A DNA stretch of 36,983 nt, from assembly GCA_002708695.1 (NCBI GenBank), contig PAOZ01000037.1:1-36983 (forward strand), written 5' to 3'. The notes under the pieces are model-generated. The model was not told the origin of the DNA and made no database searches. It worked only from the letters and a program-made list of their open reading frames with translations. The translations under genes were made by a program, and so were the position numbers. This DNA comes from Methanobacteriota archaeon. GTDB lineage: Archaea > Thermoplasmatota > Poseidoniia > Poseidoniales > Thalassarchaeaceae. Within the stretch, counting starts at the first letter, position 1. The number at the start of each line of letters is the position of its first letter. Below, piece by piece: positions 17,972 through 25,707 of the stretch.

Positions 17972-18000
17972 TAATGATATAATGATTATAATGATATAAT
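17972..18000. repeat. Direct repeats of TAATGATATAAT in the AT-rich spacer
   Basis: The 12-mer TAATGATATAAT occurs at 17972-17983 and again at 17989-18000, 17 bases apart. It sits in the most AT-rich part of the window, upstream of the putative DNA-binding protein. Two copies on nearly the same face of the helix would suit paired binding of a dimeric regulator, although chance is not negligible in such AT-rich sequence. Confidence 0.45.
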
Positions 18001-18046
18001 AACGAATTACTGAATAATCTATTTATTGGTAATTTGATATAGAAGA

Positions 18047-18072
18047 TTTATTCAATAATAATATTGAATAAA
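18047..18072. repeat. Inverted repeat TTTATTCAATA / TATTGAATAAA
   Basis: Eleven-base perfect arms flank a 4-base loop, 15 bases beyond the end of the YfaP-like gene on the minus strand. It could be an mRNA 3' end hairpin for that gene, or an operator for the next gene on the minus strand. The stem is all A-T except one pair, so RNA stability would be low and a protein-binding site is at least as likely. Confidence 0.5.
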
Positions 18073-18086
18073 AAATGAATTACTCA

Positions 18087-18857
18087 TTATACATCGAAGA
18101 AACAAACTTCTTGTGGCGGATCACCGCTACTGATTTGGCCTTTGAATTCTCGAGGGTTGCCATCAACGGAAACTAGGATGTTAAATTCGGTTACATCTGT
18201 AGAATCATGTTTCTCAAAGTGTTCTACAAATACTCGATATCTCCCCTTAGGGGCATCCTTCTCCCAGAATACGTTTTCAACTGGTTCTTCCGAGTTTCCA
18301 GTTTCATTCATGTCGATATCTAAACGACCTCCACAGTTGGAAATTTTATTGTCGAATGAAATTCGTTCTCCACTGGGGCAAACGACTGATAAATCCAAAT
18401 CGTTTTTGTTGAACCAAATTAGGCTTACTTGCACTTCCCCACTAGCTGCTCCTTCACGCCCCAATCTTTCTGCAAATACGTCTTCTTGTTCTGATTCGAC
18501 TTCTGTGCCAATGACCTCGTTTCCATCGAGTTCGGGGGCAGCAGGTAGTTCAACAGGTTGTGGTTCGTCATCTATTGGCGCCTCTTCCTCTTCTATTGGC
18601 GCCTCTTCCTCTTCTATTGGAGCTTCTTCTTCCTCCAAAGCTGGGCCAGGAGAGGAATTTGGCATGCTTGAACTAATTTCCACACTTCGATCTAATTGTT
18701 TTCTAGGTCGCCTTAGTCCCTTGTCAATAACTGGCGCAGGTAGTGAGGCCATTGAGGGAAGCATTGCTCTACGCGCATCGCCTCGCAGAATTCGATAGAT
18801 ACCTTGGACAGAACCTACTGTTAAAGTGGCAATGACCGCGCCGCTTACAGGGTCCAT
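18087..18857 (-). CDS. YfaP-like (DUF2135) protein with acidic heptad linker
   Basis: Residues about 150-256 form a compact beta domain, QVSLIWFNKNDLDLSVVCPSGERISF...GGRLDIDMN...ENVFWEKDAPKGRYRVFVEHF, which matches the DUF2135/YfaP pattern (V.L.W....DLDL.V..P.G..I..., followed by G..DvD and P.G.Y.v.v..). Such domains are found on secreted or surface proteins in bacteria; function is unknown. The N-terminus has one hydrophobic stretch (SGAVIATLTVGSVQGIY) that may be a membrane anchor but is weak. Between them is an acidic linker with three copies of EEEAPIE. The gene is divergent from the three-gene module linked to the archaellum. Confidence 0.65.
   Translation of the reverse strand: MDPVSGAVIATLTVGSVQGIYRILRGDARRAMLPSMASLPAPVIDKGLRRPRKQLDRSVEISSSMPNSSPGPALEEEEAPIEEEEAPIEEEEAPIDDEPQPVELPAAPELDGNEVIGTEVESEQEDVFAERLGREGAASGEVQVSLIWFNKNDLDLSVVCPSGERISFDNKISNCGGRLDIDMNETGNSEEPVENVFWEKDAPKGRYRVFVEHFEKHDSTDVTEFNILVSVDGNPREFKGQISSGDPPQEVCFFDV
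18571..18633. repeat. 21-base tandem repeat, three copies
   Basis: TCTATTGGCGCCTCTTCCTC plus T is repeated exactly twice (18571-18591, 18592-18612) and a third time with substitutions (18613-18633). It encodes the EEEEAPI heptads of the YfaP-like protein. Near-identity at DNA level points to recent copying. Confidence 0.85.
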
Positions 18858-18980
18858 TAGTGGGGTCAGGGAACTTTAGGTATGTCTTGGTTTCGTTTGT
18901 TTTGTTCAAATAATTTCTAGTGTAGTTTGCGGTTCCTTCATATTCCTTCGGGAACTGACAGGGCATAGCGGAGGCCATGC

Positions 18981-19394
18981 ATGTCTAATCGTCTGGGTAG
19001 AAAGGCAAGAAAATATCTTCGCCGAATTCAAAAGGCTAGGAGCCTACAAGACCTTCAGTCGATAGCAAATGAAATCCAAACAGATGTCGATTCTCGTAGT
19101 ATAAATTATGAGGAAGCTAACCAATTAGGAAATAGAATTCAAGAACGAGCAGATATCATCGATTCAGATGGTTTGATTTATGCTATTAGTGATAGAGATA
19201 CGTATCGACGAACTTTAGAGATTTATCTCAAAGATGGATTACTTACTAGGACTGAACAGATGCTTCTTTGGGATGAACGAAGAAAATTAGGAATTAGTGA
19301 AGATGAGCATACACATTTACTGGACAAATTAGTTTCACTGTACCGAAGTCAAGGTCGCACCATTAGAATTCAAAAATCAGGAGGTAATTCGTGA
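18981..19394 (+). CDS. Small helical protein heading the archaellum-linked module
   Basis: A 137-residue soluble, helical protein. The first 20 residues are strongly basic (RLGRKARKYLRRIQKAR). The second half, YRRTLEIYLKDGLLTRTEQMLLWDERRKLGISEDEH, follows the pattern of TerB-like or similar helical repeats (a helix, DG.L...E, a helix, LGIS..EH) common in archaeal proteins. I do not assign a function. A GGAGG lies a few bases before the ATG. Its TGA overlaps the ATG of the next gene (TGATG), so the two are translationally coupled. Confidence 0.7.
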   Translation: MSNRLGRKARKYLRRIQKARSLQDLQSIANEIQTDVDSRSINYEEANQLGNRIQERADIIDSDGLIYAISDRDTYRRTLEIYLKDGLLTRTEQMLLWDERRKLGISEDEHTHLLDKLVSLYRSQGRTIRIQKSGGNS

Positions 19395-22300
19395 TGAGAA
19401 TTTTCCATGCTGTGACGTTAGTGACTCTTCTTCTGATTTCTTCCTTGGGTCACTTGGCTATTTCTGAAATGGAAAATAATTCCTCATTCACGTCTGGACG
19501 TTCAGTCGATATCTCCGTAGATAGTATACAGATAATTTCAGATTCAGCAGTCATTGCAGGTGTACATACCTTGGCTAATGTAAATCATGAAGTTAGAGTT
19601 ACAATTGTTAATCTCGGAACTACAGGTGCCTCTGGAACCTTAGAATTGAACGTTGCAGTAAATTCAGGGGTATCTTCCGTAGTTGATACTGTTTCATTCA
19701 ACTTGTTAGGAAGTTCATCAGAAGTTCATTTACTTGAGTGGACACAAACATCTGGAACTGCCGACATTTCTGTTTCTGCCACCGCTGGAGCGGACTCTGA
19801 TCCTTCAAATGATGACCTTTCTTATCCTCATACTCTAACAGTTCAGGATACACATGATCATCTAGAGGTTTCGAATACTCTTCCCAATAATGGAGATGTA
19901 ATCGGCAGAGATATGTGGTATGGTGATTGGGTCTTCTCCAATACCGGCAATGTTCCTTTTTCTGTAGAGGGTGAATTAATTCTAACTCCTGATGGAGGAG
20001 GCACTTCCATTCCAGTGACATCTAGTGTGACCCATGCACCCCCTGGTTCATTGGCTCAAAATGCTGGAAATTCAGCTGTTAATCTCTCATTTGATGGTTC
20101 TACGTTGACTGGAACATATACCCTGAGTGGATTGTTCAAGATGACATTGTCAGATGGTTCAACATCCGATATTCCAATTTCTTCTCGAAATATTATTTTG
20201 TCTGATTCATATACAACAATTACTCCTCCCTCTAATATCTCAGTTAATCCTGGTAGTGGAACAGGATTACTTTTCATTGTTCAGAATCTTGGTTCATCCT
20301 CCGATTCATACACAGTTGAATATAGTAATGTTTCAGGTTGGGTAGATGACTCAAGTTTGCCTTCAACTATCAGCAATTTAGCATCAAACACTGGTGCACC
20401 GATTAACGTTCCAGTAAATGTTCCAATTACTGCTGATCGTTCAGAAATTGAAACTGTGACTGTATATGTAAATAGCACAACTACGGGAGTTAGCGTTCCT
20501 GCTAGGGCTTCTGTTCTTGCTGGTGATCTTTACCAATCAGATTTACAGAGTAATGGTTCTCTACTGTATATTGATCCTGGCTCATTTGTAATTGTTGATT
20601 ATACATTAGTTAACACTGGGACTACACCTGCCCATTTTGATTTGACTGCAGGATTACAAGAGGATCCTGAGGGGTGGAATGTTGAAATTGATACGACTAC
20701 TACCGATCTCCTCTCTCCAGGTAATTCTAGAGCCATTACTATTACAATCACTGCTCCAACTTTAACTTCCCCTCTGAATCCCGAAGCAAAAATTTCTGCA
20801 GGAAATCGCTTACATCTGAGAGTTACTTCTACTCCAGTTGAAGGGGGTTCAGCACTCACTGCCTCAAATATCAGCGATATTGAGGTTCGACCATCAGTTA
20901 GTGTTTCAATGACTCCTTCTGTAGAACAGTTAGTATTCTCTACGGCTCAATTAGAGGCAGGAAACATGTTTGAAATGTTTGATTTAGAAGTATCTTTGTT
21001 GAGTAATTTCCCATCAGGTACTATTGGTTCTGCTGCAATAATTATTACTTCAGAAGCAACCCAATTTACTTCTGTAGATGGAGCATCATATGGTAGCCAA
21101 GAACCGTCTAGGTGGGATTCTTCTGTTGGTCCGAATTCAATTAATCTAGATCTCGGGGAATCTGGTACTGTAGTTATCTCTGTATTGGGTCCTACCGAGG
21201 CTTTACCTGCAGCAGGTGTGCTAAACTTCACCATCACTGCATCTACTTCATTATCGGGAATGGTTGGAATTACTTCTCCGGAAACAACTGCTTCATTCCA
21301 AGCAATAATTGAAACAGTAATTGATGGTGAATTAGAAGATAGTCCAATTACTGCTGGTATTCCAGGTGAAGAAAATGATGCTACCATGGTGTTGACAAAC
21401 ACTGGAAATGCTCTATCAGATTACTCTCTAACAACTTCTGGTCTTCCAGGATGGGTCGTGAATTTTACGCCCAATGCGGTTACTGCATTGGCTCCTGAGG
21501 TTGGTACTTGGCCAACAGGAATTGATTCGGTTTTCCAGAATGTAGTAGTAACTGCAACTCCTCCATCTGATGCTAGAGCAGACATTGTACATGAAATTGA
21601 GATTTTATTGTTTGATAGCGAGGGTTCATTTGTAGATAATGGAACTGCTAGATTCGTTCTTGATGAAGTAATTGGCGCTCTCATTGAACCCGATTCTATG
21701 GAAATTGAAGTACCAAATGAAGGAACACAAACAGCTAGTTTCATCGTTCGAAATACGGGCAACTCACTCCAAACATTTGATATTTCTACAGGAAATTTTG
21801 TTGGAGGAACGGATTTTACTATTGGGGCACCAAATAGTGTGACTGTAGAACCAGGTGCAAATGCAACTCTTTCGGTTGATGTGACTGCATTAGCCAGTGC
21901 TAGAGCGGATTCAACTTATTCTTTTGAATTAATTTTGGAATATAATGGGACAGAACAAGATCGATCTACAGTTTTAGTTGGAATAGAGAAAATTCATGAT
22001 ATTCGATTATCACATGAATCTTCTTTCCTCGCAATACCTGGTGAAACACTGGAAATTCCTGTTACCATCGAAAATCGAGGTAACTTGAGAGAAATTGGAT
22101 CTTTTAATCTTACAACTCCTGAAGGTTGGGTTCAGTCTTCCGATTTAATCGATATTTCTCCTGGTGAGACACTTTCTGGATTAATGGTTAGAGTCACAGT
22201 TCCAGCTCTTGATTCTGAAGAAGTTCCAATGGCTGGACAGATATATTCCATTCCGATTTTGATAATTAATACCACAGATAATCTCACAATTGGGCAGTCC

Positions 22301-24106
22301 AATCTTAGTGTTACTATCAAACCAGTATTTCAGTTGGTCATGACTTCATCACCTTCTCGAATTGCAAGTATTCCTGGACAAACTAGGGATGTCTCATATC
22401 TAATGAAAAATGCAGGAAATGACGCGGTAATCCTCGATGTAACTTGCTCGTTGGATCCTTCTAGTTCCGGTCGTTGGTCAAATCCTGTTTGTCCCCCTAC
22501 ATTGGAATTAAACGTAGGCCAAGAACGTTGGATTAATCTTTCAATGACTCCAACTGATGACCGTCATTGGGATAAGGAATCAGGAACATTATCATTCGAG
22601 TTTGTGCCACGTGGAGAAGTAGGAGGAAATGCAAGTTGGACAACACCTCTAGTAATTGAAAGAGTTCAAACAGATGAACCAATCATTCTACGTGGTTCAG
22701 ATGGCCCTCTATATACCTTGAATATTGATTGGATGCATGTTCCTGAATTGAGCCAAACTGGAACACTTTCTCCTTCGTCTTACTCTCTTAGGTATGTTTC
22801 TGCTGAAAGAACAGTTAACGATTCACTCTACCCAGAAACATTGTGGAGTTTTGCTATTGCTGGAGGCCCTGATCCATTGGTGCCCAATGACCTTCATTCT
22901 CTTGGTTCAGCATCCCCTTACGCACTCGACTCATTTGATCTTCTTGTAAGAATGCCCGATTCTTCTTCAATTGCTCCAGGAGATGGATGGGATTTGACAT
23001 TTAATCTTGAGAATCTCGATGAAGCGGGTACTAGGCCAGGTACTACATTTATTGTTAAAATCCGACTAGATTCTTATAGCGATCCAAGAATTTCAGATAT
23101 TAGTTTTAGTGACGGAACTCTTGTAGAGGGTAGCACCACTGAATTAGTAGTTAATATCTCCAATACAGGTACCGCCATATTGCCAATGTTTAGTGTGGTT
23201 ACGGTTTCTTGCAGAGGCTCAGTAGATATTTTGGATAATTCTCCAAAAACTATACCTCCATTGGGCATTCAAGAGTCCATTGAAGTGAATTGGACGGTAT
23301 CTGCGGACGCTCTACCTTGGTATGTTACTGAAGGAGAATTTGATTGCACATTTAATTTGATTTTATCAGATTCTGTTTACGGGAATGTACTGGAAAATGA
23401 TGAACAAGTAGAGACATTATCGGTTGACACTTGGAGCCCAGGATTCCTAATATCTTTGATATCTGGAATTTTAGTCTTGATTCTTTCTTTGTTCCTTTTC
23501 CGTAGAGGATTAGATGATGATGAACGTGCTTTACATGGTTCAACATATTTGGCAATGTTGGGTTTGGCAGTTTTAGCGCGCTCATCTGTAATTCCAGAAA
23601 TTGGCTTAATTTGTATTGCTTTAGCAACTCTTTGGATGTTTGTAGTTTCATGGTTGGGTGCTGGCGAAATTCAAGCTATTCATGATGATCGCAGAAAAGC
23701 ATTGATTGGAGAGAGAGCCGCTTTAGGAAATCATGCAGAAGAAATTGAAAATACAAGGCGTGAAGTGGGATGGATTCTTCTTGGGGCACCTATTTTCTTT
23801 GTATTAATGATGACAATCGATCCAAGTCTTAAGGTGAATACTGATGTTAACAGCATAGGTTCTAGTATTGGATATGTTATCATTCTTGGAACAATTTGTC
23901 TTGTTCTTCTTCGATATCTTGATCGACTATATGGGCTATTGCACAACGATTTGGCTGCTTTGGATATTAGAACGGCTAGGATTAGAGGGATTCTTCAAAG
24001 TAGGACTCAAAATCGCGTTAACCCATTTGCCACTCCTCCTCCGATGCCCGAAGTATTCAATCAGGATGTAGAATCAGCAGATGATACAGGGGGCGAAGAA
24101 GAATGA
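19394..24106 (+). CDS. Giant surface protein with NEW3/CARDB-like repeats and C-terminal membrane helices
   Basis: A signal peptide (MRIFHAVTLVTLLLISSLGHLAIS) precedes about 1,330 extracellular residues made of at least seven beta-sandwich repeats of the NEW3/CARDB kind, each with a turn like PGEENDATMVLTNTGNALSDYSL, PGETLEIPVTIENRGNL or PGQTRDVSYLMKNAGND followed by a GW strand. The C-terminal 240 residues hold about five membrane helices (FLISLISGILVLILSLFLF, YLAMLGLAVLA, IGLICIALATLWMFVVSWL, WILLGAPIFFVLMMTI, IGYVIILGTICLVLLRYL) joined by charged loops and an acidic cytoplasmic tail. Most surface proteins here have one anchor helix, so this polytopic end is unusual. ATG 19394 overlaps the previous stop; GTG 19391 is an alternative. 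It ends overlapping the next gene. It may anchor or surround the archaellum base, which is inference from position. Confidence 0.75.
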   Translation: MRIFHAVTLVTLLLISSLGHLAISEMENNSSFTSGRSVDISVDSIQIISDSAVIAGVHTLANVNHEVRVTIVNLGTTGASGTLELNVAVNSGVSSVVDTVSFNLLGSSSEVHLLEWTQTSGTADISVSATAGADSDPSNDDLSYPHTLTVQDTHDHLEVSNTLPNNGDVIGRDMWYGDWVFSNTGNVPFSVEGELILTPDGGGTSIPVTSSVTHAPPGSLAQNAGNSAVNLSFDGSTLTGTYTLSGLFKMTLSDGSTSDIPISSRNIILSDSYTTITPPSNISVNPGSGTGLLFIVQNLGSSSDSYTVEYSNVSGWVDDSSLPSTISNLASNTGAPINVPVNVPITADRSEIETVTVYVNSTTTGVSVPARASVLAGDLYQSDLQSNGSLLYIDPGSFVIVDYTLVNTGTTPAHFDLTAGLQEDPEGWNVEIDTTTTDLLSPGNSRAITITITAPTLTSPLNPEAKISAGNRLHLRVTSTPVEGGSALTASNISDIEVRPSVSVSMTPSVEQLVFSTAQLEAGNMFEMFDLEVSLLSNFPSGTIGSAAIIITSEATQFTSVDGASYGSQEPSRWDSSVGPNSINLDLGESGTVVISVLGPTEALPAAGVLNFTITASTSLSGMVGITSPETTASFQAIIETVIDGELEDSPITAGIPGEENDATMVLTNTGNALSDYSLTTSGLPGWVVNFTPNAVTALAPEVGTWPTGIDSVFQNVVVTATPPSDARADIVHEIEILLFDSEGSFVDNGTARFVLDEVIGALIEPDSMEIEVPNEGTQTASFIVRNTGNSLQTFDISTGNFVGGTDFTIGAPNSVTVEPGANATLSVDVTALASARADSTYSFELILEYNGTEQDRSTVLVGIEKIHDIRLSHESSFLAIPGETLEIPVTIENRGNLREIGSFNLTTPEGWVQSSDLIDISPGETLSGLMVRVTVPALDSEEVPMAGQIYSIPILIINTTDNLTIGQSNLSVTIKPVFQLVMTSSPSRIASIPGQTRDVSYLMKNAGNDAVILDVTCSLDPSSSGRWSNPVCPPTLELNVGQERWINLSMTPTDDRHWDKESGTLSFEFVPRGEVGGNASWTTPLVIERVQTDEPIILRGSDGPLYTLNIDWMHVPELSQTGTLSPSSYSLRYVSAERTVNDSLYPETLWSFAIAGGPDPLVPNDLHSLGSASPYALDSFDLLVRMPDSSSIAPGDGWDLTFNLENLDEAGTRPGTTFIVKIRLDSYSDPRISDISFSDGTLVEGSTTELVVNISNTGTAILPMFSVVTVSCRGSVDILDNSPKTIPPLGIQESIEVNWTVSADALPWYVTEGEFDCTFNLILSDSVYGNVLENDEQVETLSVDTWSPGFLISLISGILVLILSLFLFRRGLDDDERALHGSTYLAMLGLAVLARSSVIPEIGLICIALATLWMFVVSWLGAGEIQAIHDDRRKALIGERAALGNHAEEIENTRREVGWILLGAPIFFVLMMTIDPSLKVNTDVNSIGSSIGYVIILGTICLVLLRYLDRLYGLLHNDLAALDIRTARIRGILQSRTQNRVNPFATPPPMPEVFNQDVESADDTGGEEE

Positions 24107-24951
24107 TGGGCAATGATCCACTTGATGACATAATGGGTTCAGGTGCCGATGCATCTTCTCGATTTGTTGATCAACTCACAATCCGTTCAGCTAGAGTAAG
24201 GCATTTTCTGTGGAATCATCGACCCTTCAAAGCAAGAGCAGATTTGAAGGAAGCAAATAGGGATGCAGAGTTTCTAGAGAAACAAGTAATTCGCTTACAT
24301 CGTTCTTTGTTGGCATTAGAACAACATCTTGCTAGTCTTGATGACTTGAGTGAAGAAGAAATGAGAGCAAGAGGAATGGTTACAGATGGCCTAATTGATT
24401 TAGGGAAGGGCGAATGGGAAGCGGCTTTGGATTCATTTAGGACTGCAATACAATCTTTGAGTGATTCCGGTGGAAGAGTAAATCCATTTGTTGCAGGTCG
24501 CTTCTTCTTCACAATAGAAGCTCGCTGGCCACCTGAATTAGAACATGGACTTCTAGTGATGACAATCGAGAATATGGGAGAACATGATTTGCCTGCTATG
24601 CGCATAGCAGCGCCTGCCCCTACTGGATGGGTAGCAGAACCGAAGGCTGCTCAAATCCCTGCAATTCCTCCTCGAGGCGTAATTGAGATGGGCATTCATA
24701 TTCATCCAACAGGTACGATTTCAGAAAATTTGGTTTTGTCTAAACAAGTTTCAGTAATTACTGGATATATGGTTGATATGGGAGATGTATCGGTAATGTC
24801 GAGGGTTGAGAATAGAACTGTACGCACGATTGAAGGGTTTGTTGTTGATGCTTGGCTACCTAGAGGTTTCTCGGCTAAACGAGTACCATTTGTTCAAAAT
24901 ATTGCACCGGGGGAAGTAGTTCATGTAGCTACTGAAATTGATGCTAGATAG
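24103..24951 (+). CDS. Cytosolic protein with helical N-terminus and NEW3-like C-terminus, archaellum-linked
   Basis: The ATGATGG start overlaps the TGA of the giant surface protein; ATG 24103 or 24106 both fit. Residues about 20-115 are helical with coiled-coil character (DLKEANRDAEFLEKQVIRLHRSLLALEQHLASLDDLSEEEM) and a TPR-like stretch (GLIDLGKGEWEAALDSFRTAIQSL). Residues about 130-282 form a beta domain like those of the giant protein (LEHGLLVMTIENMGEHDLPAMRI..PTGWVAEP..IPPRGVIEMGIHI). There is no signal peptide or membrane helix, so this domain is placed in the cytosol, which is unexpected for that fold. It ends 90 bases before the archaellin start. No known family is recognised. Confidence 0.7.
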   Translation: MMGNDPLDDIMGSGADASSRFVDQLTIRSARVRHFLWNHRPFKARADLKEANRDAEFLEKQVIRLHRSLLALEQHLASLDDLSEEEMRARGMVTDGLIDLGKGEWEAALDSFRTAIQSLSDSGGRVNPFVAGRFFFTIEARWPPELEHGLLVMTIENMGEHDLPAMRIAAPAPTGWVAEPKAAQIPAIPPRGVIEMGIHIHPTGTISENLVLSKQVSVITGYMVDMGDVSVMSRVENRTVRTIEGFVVDAWLPRGFSAKRVPFVQNIAPGEVVHVATEIDAR

Positions 24952-25000
24952 TGTTTAGAAAATGCTCTCTGTGTTTGAATTTCTTACTTCTTAGGACTAC

Positions 25001-25010
25001 TATGATATAC
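25001..25010 (+). promoter_or_regulatory. Candidate TATA box of the archaellin gene
   Basis: TATGATATAC in the 90-base gap before the archaellin fits a box A. It predicts transcription starting near 25030, just before the GGTGA ribosome site at 25032-25036 and the ATG at 25042. Archaellin therefore probably has its own promoter even though the upstream genes point the same way. Confidence 0.55.
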
Positions 25011-25041
25011 TTCAATGGAGTGCAAAGGAACGGTGAACACC

Positions 25042-25635
25042 ATGAATAAGAGAAACACCCCCTACATGAATGACGATAAAGCATCGATTGGTATCGGTGC
25101 AATGATTGTATTTATTGCGCTAATTTTAGTAGCAGCAGTAGCATCTACAATCATTATCAAGACCGCAGAAGAACTACAGCAGCGTGCTGAAGCAACTGGT
25201 GATGATACCCGTGATGAAATATCGGGTAAAATCCAACTTGTAATGGCCTATGTTTCGGAAGAAACTGGTGGTGGTGCGACCACAGTTGACGAAATCACTC
25301 TTGTAGTCCAGATGGCGGCTGGTTCAGACGAGACTTTGTTGACTGCTATTCAGTGGCTTATCGTTTGTGACGGCGGCGCAGGTTCAGCTGATACCAACAA
25401 CGGTGTCCTAGATGACGGTGCTGGAACCATTCTAGCTGAAGATCTAGGCGGCACAGCATTGACTGATTCAAGTGTTGGTTCTGGCGAGACTTTCACAATA
25501 GTGATTGATACTTCTGGCTCCTGCACACCCGATGTTGGTGACACACAGGAACTTCGCATCGTCGTCGATGGCGGTGGCGAGACTTACGCACAGTTGGCTT
25601 ACAACGATTTCGCGGCTGGAACTCTAATCGTTTGA
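25042..25635 (+). CDS. arlB: Archaellin, major filament subunit
   Basis: The protein starts MNKRNTPYMNDDKASIGIGAMIVFIALILVAAVASTIII, a textbook class III signal peptide: a short charged leader, a DDKA cleavage site for the archaeal prepilin peptidase (mature end SIGIG), and a hydrophobic helix that packs in the filament core. The outer part (QRAEATGDDTRDEISGKIQLVMAY onward) is Gly/Thr/Asp rich, with the beta-sandwich pattern of archaellins. Mature length is about 184 residues, small for the family. The ATG at 25042 is preferred over 25015 because GGTGA lies five bases before it and the leader then has normal length. GC-richer third positions (GGCGGC, GACGGTG) than its neighbours fit a highly expressed gene. 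It is the only archaellin in the window. Confidence 0.93.
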   Translation: MNKRNTPYMNDDKASIGIGAMIVFIALILVAAVASTIIIKTAEELQQRAEATGDDTRDEISGKIQLVMAYVSEETGGGATTVDEITLVVQMAAGSDETLLTAIQWLIVCDGGAGSADTNNGVLDDGAGTILAEDLGGTALTDSSVGSGETFTIVIDTSGSCTPDVGDTQELRIVVDGGGETYAQLAYNDFAAGTLIV

Positions 25636-25652
25636 TTACTGAATTGGTGTTT

Positions 25653-25678
25653 CCCCTTAGGCCTTCGGGCCTTTGGGG
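25653..25678 (+). terminator. UUCG-capped hairpin after the archaellin gene
   Basis: CCCCTTAGGCC, loop TTCG, GGCCTTTGGGG: four G-C pairs, two T-T mismatches, one A-T pair and four G-C pairs, closed by a C(UUCG)G tetraloop. It begins 18 bases after the archaellin stop and ends 30 bases before the next gene. No T-run follows, so it is not a classic terminator. It could stop some transcripts or shield the archaellin mRNA 3' end from exonucleases, which would let archaellin be made in excess of the motor proteins. Confidence 0.6.
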
Positions 25679-25707
25679 ATTTCATTGATTGGATATAGGG
25701 TGATTAG

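Larger units (their letters stand above)
17921..18086. other. AT-rich spacer
   Basis: This 166-base spacer on the minus-strand path between the YfaP-like gene and the putative DNA-binding protein is almost entirely A/T. It contains the paired TAATGATATAAT boxes, the 11-base inverted repeat and many TATA-like strings. I see no open reading frame or RNA gene in it. A promoter and operator region for the downstream gene is the simplest reading. Confidence 0.6.

Noticed and set aside
17921-18086. AT-rich spacer as a replication origin
   Set aside because: No origin recognition box pattern could be identified and no orc1/cdc6 gene is near; a promoter/operator is a simpler reading.
18142-18798. 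A 218-residue plus-strand ORF opposite the YfaP-like gene
   Set aside because: Low-complexity Ser/Gly-rich translation that mirrors the acidic repeats of the opposite strand; the minus-strand frame has a recognisable domain.
25015-25041. Upstream ATG of archaellin
   Set aside because: It would lengthen the leader before the class III signal and has no ribosome site, whereas GGTGA precedes ATG 25042.
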